DNA of 64,000 nucleotides from Dactylorhiza incarnata. Its lineage: Eukaryota; Streptophyta; Magnoliopsida; Asparagales; Orchidaceae. Both the position numbers and the translations under genes were made by a program. Of this stretch, positions 43,719 through 55,326 are shown one piece after another. Every line of letters starts with the position of its first letter. The stretch's first letter is position 1. The DNA is taken from contig JAWHQI010000049.1 in the NCBI GenBank assembly GCA_033032865.1, positions 2,418,001 to 2,482,000 on the forward strand, in the 5' to 3' direction. A model generated the notes under the pieces. That model searched no databases and was not told the origin of the DNA. It saw nothing but the letters and a program-made list of their open reading frames with translations.

Positions 43719-44613
43719 GAAGGCATGACCTATGGGTTTACATGTTGATTATTTCCTATTTTTGAAAGCTATTATCTTCTCCGTCGTTTTGAGGGAAAGT
43801 CTGAGAAAGAATCTGAAGAAGTCGTCTCCTCTTTCAGAACTATTCTAACTTGAAGAATTCTTTCAGCAATCTGGTGCCGATACTTCTTTCTGAAAAGAGA
43901 AGATTAAGAAGGAAGAATCTGCCTTTCTAAACAGAAGAAAAGTCATCACAGCCTGATAAATCAAGAAGACCAAATTGCTGCTGCTGATCTGTTAAAGATT
44001 TCTATCTGATCATTCAGACAGATCAAGAAGACTCAACACTTTGAAGAATCTGAGTCTAAGTATTGTTACTATCTTTATCAATCCCTGTAGGCTCTGAGTT
44101 GTCAGATCTGAGTGTAGGATCTTTCAAAGATCTGAGTTGTAGGATCAGGTGTGATCTGAGTTGTAAGATTCAGGGGTGAATCTGAGCTGTAAGCCTATAG
44201 TTATAAAGGCTGAGGTAGGATCTGTTGAGATCTGAGTTGGTAGGATCTGTTGAGATCTGAGTTGGTAGGATCTATTGAGATCTGAGTTGGTAAGATCTGC
44301 TGAGATCTGAGAGAGTAAGATCTGAGTCTGTAAGATCTATTGTGATCTGAGCTGTAAGACCTGTTTGTGGTCTGAGATCTAGAGGAGATATAAACCCTAT
44401 CTAGCATACTGCTAGAGGGAGAAGGGGGAAAGTGGATTACCCAAGATAAGGGGAACCACTATAAAATTCTGTGTGTTTTTGATTGTGTTCATTTTCTTGA
44501 AAGCTCTGATCATTCATTTAGGTTATAATCAAGAACTGCAAATAGTTTTTAAAATAACCTATTCACCCCCCCCCCCCTAGGTGATTAGCTACCCTTAATT
44601 AAAGTCTTTCAAG

Positions 44614-44624
44614 TGGTATCAGAG
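44614..44624 (+). promoter_or_regulatory. Primer binding site of element B
   Basis: TGGTATCAGAG two bases after the LTR end, initiator-Met-tRNA type. Confidence 0.87.
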
Positions 44625-44692
44625 GGTTGCTGTTCAAGAAAAGGTTTAACAGCATGAACAAGATCTCCTAAGGGTAGATTTGTTAAGTCGTG

Positions 44693-47104
44693 ATGGCCAA
44701 TAGTGAAGGAAACAAGGAATTCACATCAATGAAGTTACCAATCTGTAGAAAAGATAACTTTGGGATTTGGAAGGAAAGTGTCTGATTATTCATGGAAGCC
44801 TCTGACCCTAGGATTTACATCACTGTTCTAGAAGGACCTTTTGTTCCAATGAAGGTCTCATTCACAGATGGAAGTATCAAGATTCCCAAAACATACTCTG
44901 AGATGACTAAAGATGAAGTGATTCTGGCCTCCATGGATAAGAGAGCTCAGAATATCATTGTGAGTGCAATTGAGGATTCAACCTTCCACAACATAGTACA
45001 CTGCAAAACTGCCAAAGAAATGTGGGAATCTCTCATTGTCTATATGGAAGGGACTGAGGAAGTCAGAGATGATAGGAAGTCTCTTCTAAATCAGCAATAT
45101 GAGGCTTTCAGACAAGACAAGAAAGATTCAATAGCAATCTGCTATGAGAAATTCTTCAAAATTGTAAATGGTCTGAAAACCTATGGAAGAACTTTTACAG
45201 ATTATGAGCTGAATGATAAATTCTTAAGATCCCTGAACAAAGAATGGGATATCAAGATCTGTGCCATCAAGGAAATGGGAAATCTGGGAAATATTCAGCC
45301 ACAGAATCTATATCGGAAACTGTTGTCCCATGAACTTCACCTAAATACCAGAAAAGCTGAGGAAGGACGCAGCAAGGAAAATCCTATTGCTCTGAAGGCA
45401 GAAAGTTCCAAGAGAAGTAAAGAAAGAATGTCATTATCCCCCAGGATACCATCTGAATCAGAAGAATCAGAGACCAGTAATTCTGACTCTGAAATATCAG
45501 ATGGTGAACTGGCACTCTTCTCCAAACAGCTGAAAAGGATGCTCAGAAGAAAACAACACTAGAAAACTAGACCCTCTCAGTCATCCAGATCTAAGAAGCA
45601 CTCCAATTCTTCAGAGGGATTCAAACAAGATTCCAAGAAGGACATGTATAACTCTAAACACAATAAATCTAATTCAGAAGAAATCGTGTGCTTTGGATGC
45701 AGGAAATCAGGATACATGATTGCTGATTGTCCTTCAAAAAGAAAGAACAACAAGAAGTTTGATGAAAGGAGGCACAAATCTGACAAGAGACATGAGAGGA
45801 GCCTAATAGCCAAGAAAGGCAAAGTCACTCTCAGTGATAGTGAATCTCAATCATCTGACTCAGATAGTGAAGAGGCACTCATTGCTCTGGTGGATGTCAA
45901 TGAAAGTGAAGACATTCTGAATAATAGACCTATGATAAGAGCCCCACTATAAAGGTCTGATAGTGAAGAGGATGAAGAAGAAAATACAGGACTCATGGCA
46001 CTTAGTGATGAAGAGGATCAGGAGACAATTTCTAATGTGAAGGTACTTGATAAAACTCCTTTATCTGATTCTGAACCTAAAATTATTTCTAAACCTGAGA
46101 TAAATTCATTTTCTTCTGATGAGAATGACTCAAAATCTAACTTTCATGAAGATGAAATTATTGAGAAATATGAGTCACTTCTTAAAGCCCTTAAAAAGAG
46201 CAAAAGGCATAACGAAAAGCTACAAAAAGAAATATCTGAATTAAAGCAAACTAACTCCCAATACTCTGAGGCAGCTGAGAGGCTGAATCAGGTAAGCAAG
46301 GAGCTTAGCAAATTAAAAGTCATGTCTATTATTCACATTCAGGCTTTATGCACTAAGGAGAAATTAATAAAAGAACTTGAAGCAAAACTCCTAGCAGAAA
46401 GGAAGCTTGTGGCAAAGTTCTCAAAACCACAAACTATCATTCCCATAATAGACAAATTTTCTGCACAATACAGATCTGGCATAGTATATAATGGTAAGGC
46501 AGAAAATAAACCTAAAAATAATGACAAGGCACCTATGCAACCTATAAAATTCAACAAAGCCATGCCTATCACAAATAAGCATGATCTAAGAGTGGTGCAT
46601 AAGTTTTGTAAGGGTGAGTGTTCTAATAGCAAAGATGACTCAATTCAACCAAGTAAAAATGATGCCAACTCTCTATGCATAGAAAAAGTATTAAGTCATG
46701 ATGACTCCTTTGTATTTAAAGCAAACACCAAACTCAAAAGAGAGGAACTCAGACCAGTAGTGAAAACCACTGCTGTCAAGGAAACTAAACCAGTAAATTT
46801 CACTAAAACACTTTACAAAGCTCCTTTGAATAAGGCAATTAAACAAAATGTGAGTCAACCTACAGAAGTGAGAAGTCCTCCAAGGAGATATAACAGATAT
46901 GAATGTTGGTGCTGTGGAAGGGTTGGACATTTTGCTCTTGACTGTTGGTTCAATCCAACTGTTCCAAGATTCAACTCTGGGAGACCAGTACTCAGACCTG
47001 TGGCAACTCTCACAGCACCAAGGATTATACAACAACTAAATATTCCAGCTCATACTAACAAGGTTCTAGGACCCAACTTGGTGTGGGTTCCTAAGAAAAG
47101 GTAA
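44693..47104 (+). pseudogene. Gag protein of element B (three premature stops)
   Basis: Start ATG 44693 (MANSEGNKEFTSMKLPICRK), as in D. One frame spans the gene with in-frame stops at 44783, 45560 and 45950. UBN2-type core 44792-45300 (TAKEMWESLIVYMEGTEEVRDDRK; ELNDKFLRSLNKEW). Ser/Glu-rich linkers. First knuckle CFGCRKSGYMIADC (about 45691) has Tyr instead of the zinc-binding His. A second knuckle CWCCGRVGHFALDC (about 46904) is intact. A helical Lys-rich region lies between (46165-46420). The gene ends LVWVPKKR then TAA (47102-47104), after which pol runs in the +1 frame, an arrangement shared with D. Confidence 0.9.
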
Positions 47105-47111
47105 TTTCTTC

Positions 47112-50100
47112 TTGCAGGGATTTCCAAAGACCAATCAACTTCCTATCTGGTACTTGGACAGTGGGTGGTCTATGTACATGACAGGAACAAAAAGTCTGCT
47201 AAATGATTACACTCCTGTGAAGAATGGACCAAAGGTTATCTTGGGAGGGTCTGACAAAGGTAAAACTAATGGTTATGGTAAAATCACAAATGGAATTGTC
47301 ACCATCACCAAAGTTGCTCATGTTGATGGATTGCAACACAATCTCATCAGGATAAGTCAATTGTGTGATATTGGGTATGACATTTCATTCCACAAGGATG
47401 AGTGCCAGATTAAGAAAGAGAATGAGATAATTCTCTCAGGCACTAGGAGTGGCAACATTTACTGCTTAAACTTTATATGTTCTGATCAAGTAAATTCCAT
47501 ATGCTTAGTAGCAGAGAATAAAGTCTCTAGTAGTGTACAATGGCATAAAAGGTTAGCCCGCATAAACTATAAGACTATAAATTAGCTAATTTAAAGAGAC
47601 CTAGTGAGAGTTGGGCCTAAGTGGAAGTGTGAGCAGGAGGGTCCCTACCATGCTTGTCAAATGGGTAAGCATACCAAGTCATCCTTCAAACCAATTGGTG
47701 AGAAGGATTCCATTAGATGTCTATACCTACTTCACATGGATCTATTTGGACAAATGTCAATCCATAGCCTGGGAGGAAAGATTTAAACCCTTGTAATTGT
47801 TGATGATTATTCCAGATTCACATGAGTATTCTTCCTTAAACACAAGTCAGATACTCTAGAAATATTGACCAGCTTTGTTAGGCAAATCAAAAATGAAATA
47901 GGAAATCTTGTAGTCAAAATTAGAAGTGATCATGGGACTGAATTTCAGTCAGGTGCAATGACCAAATTTTGTGAAAATCTAGGCATCTCACAAGAGTTCT
48001 CATCTCCTAGAACTCCCCAACAAAATGGGGTTGCTGAGAGAAGAAATAGAACTCTCATTGAAGCTAGTAGGAGTATGCTAAGTGACTCCTCTCTTCCTGA
48101 GTATTTCTGGGCTGAAGCTGTAAACACAGCATGCCATGTGCAGAATGGGGCTCTTATCAACAAAAGACTGAATAAGACCCCTTATGAGTTGTTGAAAGGT
48201 AGAAAACCCACTTTAGCCTATTTCAAAATATTTGGTAGTAAATGCTTTGTATTAAATAATGGAAAGCACCATCTCACTAAATTTGCTGAAAAAGCACATG
48301 AGGGAATTTTTGTTGGCTATAGCTCTCAAAGTAGAGCCTATAGAATTTTCAGCAAAAGGTCAAATAGGATAGAAGAATCTATACATGTTGTATTTGATGA
48401 AACCAGTCTTATTTATAAGGATCTGGGAAGTTTATCTAGTAATGCAGGTTCTACACAGAAATTGAAGGAGATGAATATCAATGAACAACACATTGAGGAT
48501 AATGAAGAAACTAATGAGACTGTAATTGTGACTAGAGAGGATGAGTCTCAAGTAGAAGACAATTATGAAAAACCTATTGTTGTTGAAGAACCACAACAAC
48601 CAGAACATCTAGAACAGCCAACTCAAACAGATGCACCAGAATCACAAAGGGAAAATGAGTGGTGGAGGAATGCAGCCAAACATCTGAAGGATCATCCCAA
48701 AGAACAGATTATAGGAAATCCAAATGAAGGTGTGCAAACTAGAAGAGGAAACTCAATACATGAGGCCTTGCATCACAGCTTTCTATCCAAAATAGAGCCT
48801 AAGAAGTTTGATGAAGCCAATAAGGACACTTCATGGATATTAGCTATGCTAGAAGAGCTAAATCAATTTGAAAGATGCAAGGTCTGGATATTGGTTCCAA
48901 GACCAAAGAAACACAAAGTCATAGGGACCAAATGAGTATTTAGGAATAAGCTGGATGAAATGGTGTGATTATCAAAAACAAAGCAAGGTTGGTTGCCCAA
49001 GGATATAGATAGGAGGAAGGCATAGATTTTGATCAAGTGTTTGCTCATGTGGCAAGATTGGAGGCAATCAGACTATTCCTGGCATTTGCAGCACATACTG
49101 GATTCATAGTTTATCAAATGGATGGAAAGTCAGCATTCCTTAATGGAACAATATTGGAGGAAGTATATGTAGAACAACCCCCAGGTTTTATTGACTCTAC
49201 TCATCCAAACCATGTTTATCTTTTATTAAAATCTTTGTATGGCCTGAAGCAGGCACCTAGAGCCTGGTATGAGACATTATCTAAATTTCTCATTGAGAAC
49301 AAATTCTCAAGGGGAAAGATAGACAAGACATTGTTTCTTAGGGTAGTAAAAGGTCATATTATTCTAGTACAAATATATGTAGATGATATAATTTTTGGCT
49401 CAACTGATAATAACCTTTGCAAAAGGTTTCAAAGCCTTGTGCAAGGAAAATTTGAAATGAGCAGCATGGGTGAGCTCAAATACTTCTTAGGACTCCAAGT
49501 GAAACAGTCTGAGGAAGGAATCTTCATTTCTCAGACCAAGTACACCAAAGAGATTATCAAGAAGTTTGGAATGGAAAATTCCACTGTCATGAAAACACCA
49601 ATGGCAGCCAATGTGTCACTGGACAAGGATGACAAAGGGAAACCTATTAATGAAACCTTGTACAGAGGCATCATTGGCTCATTGCTCTACCTAACTGCTA
49701 GCAGGCCAGACATTATGTTCTCAACATATGTGTGTGCTAGGTATCAAGTGAATCCTAAAGAATCTCACTACACTGCTGTCAAAAGAATTCTGAGATATCT
49801 GAAGGGTACTCTTAATCTTGGCCTTTGGTATCCTAGAAGCAATGACTTTGAACTAACTGGTTTTTCAGATGCTGACTTTGTAGGATGCAGGGATGACAGA
49901 AAAAGTACATCAGGCACATGTCAATTCCTTGGCAAAAGACTAATATCTTGGAGTAGCAGGAAGCAGACCAGTGTAGCTATCTCTACAGCAGAATCTGAGT
50001 ACATCTCAGCTGGAAACTGCTGTGCTCAGCTACTATGGATTCAACACCAACTCCAAGACTATAAAGTCCAGCTATGTAAATCTCCTTTATATTGTGATTC

Positions 50101-50320
50101 AACTAGTGCTATTGCTATAGCTAATAATCCTATATAATATAGCAGAACTAAGCACATAGAAATTAGATATCACTTCATTAGAGAACATGTAGAAAATGGA
50201 GATATCATAATTGAATATGTCCCCACTGACAAACAGGTTGCTGATATATTCACTAAACCCCTGGATGAAACAAAATTCAATAACTTCAAAATTGAATTAG
50301 GAATGCTAAAAATGGAATAA
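47112..50320 (+). pseudogene. Pol polyprotein of element B: PR-INT-RT-RNase H (broken)
   Basis: Protease WYLDSGWSMYMTG (about 47151) keeps D-S-G. Pre-integrase zinc region WHKRLARINYK...CHACQMGK (47540-47670), with two stops at 47583-47594. Integrase 47700-48400 has HMDLFGQ, RSDHGTEF and ERRNRT (all three catalytic acids) but stops at 47784 and 47823; the latter TGA is shared with D. RT: stop 48933, a one-base deletion near 48958 and stop near 49009, then a 366-codon open frame (49037-50137) with [19 protein letters not shown] and [10 protein letters not shown] (codons 49376-49387), and RNase [21 protein letters not shown] stop at 50135 precedes the tail DIFTKPLDETKFNNF and the natural end at 50318-50320. 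Confidence 0.93.
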
Positions 50321-50762
50321 AGTTGTCTTGAAATTAAATAAAATAAAGCTAGAATAAATGACAATTCTCAAATAAGTATAGAAAATGAAATAAATAAATG
50401 AAAATAATAATTAAGTCCTAAAAGGTGAGTGGAGATATATCTGGCGTCGGGCAAGGATATCAGGCGTCGAGAGAAGATACCTGGCGTCGAGAAGATACCT
50501 GGCGTCGAGCGAGGATAAATGGCGTCGAGCTATCTCAACGCTTGTGCGAACATAGCTAGACCATCTCGACAGGGTAAATTTGAACCATTTGATCAATCTT
50601 GTTAAACAAGTCCGGCGCGCGGCTATTCATCTTCTTGAATTAGAAATTCTATAAATAAGGAAGACACTTCGTTAGTACATATGCCCTAGATTTCTCAATT
50701 CGAAATTATCTGCCCTAGAAAATTTCTCCATCAATTCTTTCACTCTACAATCAACAACCACA
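50321..50762 (+). promoter_or_regulatory. Pol to envelope-like intergenic region of B: candidate internal promoter
   Basis: 442 bp. Five GGCGTCGA units at 50443-50530, then CTCAACGC and TCTCGAC (to 50570), are the LTR motif of this family. CTATAAATA (50649-50657), identical to the LTR TATA box, follows. The ATG at 50763 is 106 bp downstream after a CTCAATTCG/TTTCTCC leader. The same order (array, TATA, leader, ATG) is seen in A. The function is inferred. Confidence 0.55.
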
Positions 50763-53357
50763 ATGCCTCCCAAGAGCAGTGATTACCTTTACGAAGGAGG
50801 CGAGCTTGTTCGCAATGGATTCCAAACAACACAAGTAGAAATCAAATCAACCATCGAGCTAATCTACAAAGCAGGACTAGGATTCGTGCTATCTGAATCG
50901 ACTCTAATTTGGAAACGAGAGGTCTTAGAACTTTTCTCCAATACAGTAATAGACACCGCCAATTCTAAGCTTAAAACTACTGTAAATGGTAAGAAGATTA
51001 AGATTTCTCCTTCAAGACTCTTTAAGGCACTAGAACTGCCAAGATTAAAAAGTAATGAAGAAGAAGAAGAGGTGAGCTCTGAGCAGATTAGATTAGCCCA
51101 AGTCTGGTGTGGAATTGAAACATCACATGAAATCTCTGGGAGTATACTTAGGAAAGGAATGAATTCAAGAGGAAAACTGCTGACAGATGTGATCGGAAAG
51201 GGTCTGTTATGCAAGACAGGGTCTCATGATAAAATTTCCAGGAAAATGTTTGTTCTTCTGACCAGGATTATTCATACATTAAGAACATATTGGGGGAGGG
51301 TGGTGTTTGATAGAGTAATTGAATGTATCCAAGCACCCAACATGGGTAGAATATTATCTCTATATTTAGTAAAAATCATTCCAGATTCTTTAAATAACAA
51401 ACTTGGATCCAAGATAAATCATATGAAGAAAATGGACATCGGAATGATAAAGAGATGGGAAAGAATTTTATCAAATCATCCACCAACAGAATATTCTCCC
51501 AAGCAGAAGAAAGCTAAGAAGCAAAAGAAGAAGAAGGTCTCTTCAAGCTCTTCAAGCTCAACATCATCCAAAAGGAAATCAAAATCCTCTCCAATTCATG
51601 ATCCTAATCTCACATCATCTGAAGAAGAAGAAGGGAACAAACCTAGGGACAGTATTCCTGACACACCAATAGGTACTGATCCATTACTGGAAGGGGTAGA
51701 CAAGTTCAATAAAGAAAAAGATGAGAATGAGAAAGAAGAAGAAGAGAGAGTAAGTCAACTTGGATCCCCTGCTAGAGTTGAAGGGAAGTTTCAAAATGAG
51801 AGAGAGGCTCCAGAGGAGATCCCTGCTCAGGATAATTCTGAAATTAGTAAGGCAGCAGTTGAGGGGAGGCTCAGGATGAGATCCCTGCTCCAAACAAGAA
51901 TGACCTTAATAATGTAGACATTGAGGGGGAGCCTCAAGATGAAATCCCTGCTCAAGGAAATCTTGATCAAGACAATGCACCATTTGAGGGGGAGTATCAG
52001 CCTGAGGTCCCTGCTCAAGAGAATCCTGCTGTTGATGCTATGGATGTGGAAGGAGAGCCTGAAGCCACAAGGAAAGAGAATGAGAAGGTGATCAAGATAG
52101 AATCTTCTTGCTCACATATGAGTCAAAGAGATGACTCTTTCATCAGAGAGGAAAGTAGTAGAAGTGCTGGAATAACAAGAGAAATCATGTGGATTTAAGT
52201 CCAATACTACCTCAGCGGGAGGTGTTGCTCAATAAATAAAGAAGATTATTGGAACAGTATATTGAAGAAAATAACACAAAAATGAAAAATGAAGTAGATT
52301 TTCAGATGAAATTGGTTAGATTTGAAGTTAATCATCAGATGAATGCACTGGGAAAGGAAATGGTAAAATTTTTCAAAAGAGCTGGTGCTTCATTGGATTA
52401 CACAACTGAACAGCTAGATTCAATCAATGAGACATCAAAGGCTATTAAAGAGACACAAGCAGATATTTCAAAGATAGTAGAGATGTTCAAACAAATCAAG
52501 GAATCTTGAGCAGCAATATGCAAGTGTTATACAAAGAACAAGTTGCTCAAATTCTAACAGGAACTGCTAAATTAGAAGCAAAATTGCAAAAACATGATGC
52601 AGATTTGCTTGCCAAGATTGATGAGAGCTCCTCCATTCTAAAGGATCAAGTAAAGTTAAATACAGATACCGTAGATGACCATCTTCTTAAGGTCAAGAAA
52701 ACCATTGAAAGTGGAATATATCATCTGGAGGGACAAGTTAGGTTTCAGAAGAATGTTATAAGAGATCATATAGTTGAAGAAGTCCTAAAGGGGGAGAGGT
52801 CAATGATTCAAGCCAGCTCTGAGCATGCTGTGTGGACCTCTAATTCTATAAGAGAAACTTTTGGCAATCCTCCCATAGATTATGATAATGATCAAGTTTC
52901 TGAGACCAAATCAGCATCTCTTACACAAATCCAAAAGCAAATTGCCAAAATGTATAGTCCTGAGGATAAAAGCAAGAGAGAGAACTTTACTAGTGAACAA
53001 GTAGAATCTAGCAAAAGGAAGTTCAGAGAAGAAGTTCAATCAAGGGTTGATTTTGAACATTGGTCTCCCTCTTCAAGAGAAATGATTCTGGGAGCATGGG
53101 AAGCTGTGAAAGGTAATCCAGAAGAATGAGGGAAATGGTATTCTGAAGCTGAGTGGTTGAAGCACAGGGATCAAGAGGAGCTGAAGATAAAATTCAAGGC
53201 TGACAAATTGGCTGGGAAAGTTCAGGCAGGTGATAAGGAGCCAATCAGATGCTTTCCAAAGCCGTTTGGCTATTTCAAGAGAATAAAAGAGGTTGCTGAA
53301 GTCCTTTCCAAGAGAGCCAAAAGAGGAATAGAGATCAAGGAACCTGAACAGCATTAG
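50763..53357 (+). pseudogene. Envelope-like third ORF of element B (broken)
   Basis: Start ATG 50763 (MPPKSSDYLYEGGELVRNGF). N-terminal domain to about residue 220: REVLELFSNT, KIKISPSRLFKALELP, LLTDVIGKGLLCKTGSHDKIS, MGRILSLYLVK, aligned with A and C. Then a Lys/Ser tract of nuclear-localisation type (51500-51590) and an acidic tail with repeats of EIPAQ/EVPAQ...EGEP coded by GAGGGGGAG. One repeat has lost a G (about 51862-51866), shifting the frame (ORF ends 51917). Later pieces are coiled-coil-like (52249-52509; 52506-53129), with a second frame change near 52180 and stops near 52240, 52509 and 53127. Final module DFEHWSPSSREMILGAW...AEWLKH...KPFGYFKRIKE ends at 53357. No signal peptide or membrane span. 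Function unknown. Confidence 0.8.
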
Positions 53358-53694
53358 GATTTTAATATTTATTAAGAATTCTCAGAGAAATGTATTTGAT
53401 ATAACTTTGAACAATATTGATGAGCTCCCAGAGCAAACTATCTTTCATTATCATATATATATATAAATGCCTGTGATGTGAACCTTTTCTTATCATGACA
53501 TGTTTTATTCAGAACTGCTTGTGATTTTCTGCTTATATGAGAAATCATGTCTGAGATAATTTCATTTGTTAGAATGTTTTGGTAATCTAATTTTATAAGG
53601 TATTATACTCATTATATTTTGATTACCTGTATAGAAAATATTGATTATCATTGTAAAGAGGGATATATCATTGACTGAGGTTATGACTTCTTCA
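53358..53694. other. Non-coding stretch before the polypurine tract of B
   Basis: About 340 bp, AT-rich, with a short (AT)n run near 53452-53465. No further signal recognised. Confidence 0.5.
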
Positions 53695-53707
53695 AATAGG
53701 GGGAGAT
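53695..53707 (+). promoter_or_regulatory. Polypurine tract of element B
   Basis: AATAGGGGGAGAT immediately before the 3' LTR start TGTTGGG. Confidence 0.85.
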
Positions 53708-55321
53708 TGTTGGGACCATTGTCCACAATGTCTTAGATTTGGAGAAGTCCATTCCTAAGTCAAAGATATACCTCAGAATGTATTTGATATACTTTCTAGA
53801 ATCATTGTGCAGAAGATCAGGTCAAGCAAAGTGCTCAAGGAATTCATCCAAGTTCACAAGCGTCGAGACACCACACATCGCTCGACGCCTGTGACCCAGA
53901 AGCATCAACCCATGTCTGCTGCTCAAAAAGCCAAGGTCGTCGTTGAAGATCTGAGACCAAGTTTGGAAGCGTCGAGCCATGGAATATCGCTCGACGTCGT
54001 GGAATGAGAAGTGCCAACCAAACTTTAGTTAGCTCAACGCCAACAAAAGGAGTCTAGATATGAAGGCACAGTTAAGAAGCGTCGAGCCCCTATACATTGC
54101 TTGACTCCTACAGATAAAAAGCATCGAATGACTAAAGATTTCTCAACGCCTAAGAAGGAGGAGTTGAGAGTTTCAGTCTAAGAAGTATGTGTCGAGTATC
54201 TACATATCGCTCGACACCTTATAGAAAAAGCGTCGACGGAGATACACAGTGCTCAACGCCTTTTTCTTTGGAAGCTCTGAGCTGAGAAATTTCATCTACA
54301 GCTAGCTGAGCCTTTGTTTATTCTGAAGCCATTAAAGACCGTTGAAGACTTAACGTCATGCTGACGTGGAGGAGCATAACAGATGTTGCAGATGGCGGGC
54401 TATAAATAGAAGGCATGGCCTATGGGTTTACATGTTGATTATTTCCTATTTTCGAAAGCTATTATCTTCTCCGTCATTTTGAGGGAAAGTCTGAGAAAGA
54501 ATCTGAAGAAGTCGTCTCCTCTTTCAGAACTGTTCTAACTTGAAGAATTCTTTCAGCAATCTGGTGTTGATACTTCTTTCTGAAAAGAGAAGATTAAGAA
54601 GGAAGAATCTGTCTTTCTAAAAAGAAGAACAGTCATCACAGCCTGATAAATCAAGAAGACCAAATTGTTGCTGCTGATCTGTTGAAGATTTCTGTCTGAT
54701 CATTCAGACAGATCAAGAAGACTCAGCACTTTAAAGAATCTGAGTCTAAGTATTGTTACTATCTTTATCAATCCCTGTAGGGTCTGAGTTGTCAGATCTG
54801 AGTGTACGATCTTTCAAGGATCTGAGTTGTAGGATCAGGTGTGATCTTAGTTGTAAGATTCTGGGGTGAATCTGAGCTGTAAGCCTATAGTTATAAAGAC
54901 TGAGGTAGGATCTGTTGAGATCTGAGTTGGTAGGATCTGTTAAGATCTGAGTTGGTAGGATCTGTTGAGATCTGAGTTGGTAAGATCTGCTGAGATCTGA
55001 GAGAGTAAGATCTGTTAAGATCTGGGTCTGTAAGATCTATTGTGATCTGAGATGTAAGTCCTGTTTGTGGTTTGAGATCTAGAGGAGATATAAACCATAT
55101 CTAGCACACTGCTAGAGGGGAGAAGGGGGAAAGTGGATTACCCAAGATAAGGGGAACCACTATAAAATGATGTGTGTTTTTGTTTGTGTTCATTTTCTTG
55201 AAAGCTCTGATCATTCATTTTGGTTATAATCAAGAACTGCAAATAGTTTTTAAAACAACCTATTCACCCCCCCCCCCCCCCCCCCTCTAGGTGATTAGCT
55301 ACCCTTAATTAAAGTCTTTCA
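53708..55321 (+). repeat. 3' LTR of element B
   Basis: Pairs closely with 43025-44611. C run 19 bases (55267-55285) against 12 in the 5' copy. The bZIP-type dyad ACGTCA-TGC-TGACGT is intact here (54353-54367), 43 bp before TATAAATA (54411-54418). Ends TCTTTCA at 55321 followed by aattc. Confidence 0.93.
54353..54369 (+). promoter_or_regulatory. ACGTCA/TGACGT dyad (bZIP-type site) in the B LTR
   Basis: A perfect inverted repeat ACGTCA-TGC-TGACGT followed by GG. TGACG and ACGT cores are known targets of plant TGA/bZIP factors. D keeps TGACGTGG (57737-57744) with a decayed left arm; the B 5' LTR copy has mutated. It sits where an upstream activating element is expected, just before the TATA box. 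Confidence 0.45.
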
Positions 55322-55326
55322 AATTC

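Larger units (their letters stand above)
43025..44611 (+). repeat. 5' LTR of element B
   Basis: TGTTGGGACCATTGTCC...AAAGTCTTTCA. Contains the GCGTCGAGC/GCTCGACGC array (43178-43580), TATA box (43710-43718), tandem GATCTGAGTTGGTAG repeats (about 44100-44360), GGGGAACCACTATAAAA (44450-44466) and a 12-C run (44566-44577). One segment of the array is deleted relative to the 3' LTR (near 43535, where a cgccttat-like piece is missing). Confidence 0.93.
43025..55321 (+). mobile_element. Element B: complete SIRE-like Ty1/copia element with envelope-like ORF
   Basis: 12,297 bp bounded by an exact aattc duplication. LTRs 1,587 and 1,614 bp, primer site, gag, pol, internal promoter-like region, envelope-like ORF and polypurine tract. 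LTRs are highly alike, indicating an age younger than A or C. Coding regions nevertheless carry stops and frameshifts. Same family as D at 57084. Confidence 0.95.

Noticed and set aside
47101..47122. GTAATT...TTGCAG at the gag/pol boundary as a spliceosomal intron
   Set aside because: It would be about 19 bases, too short for plant splicing. The boundary is better explained by a stop and frame change.
50411..50596. A 61-codon minus-strand frame in the pol-third ORF spacer of B
   Set aside because: It is a by-product of the GGCGTCGA repeats (reads as repeated LDARYL) and has no counterpart in A.
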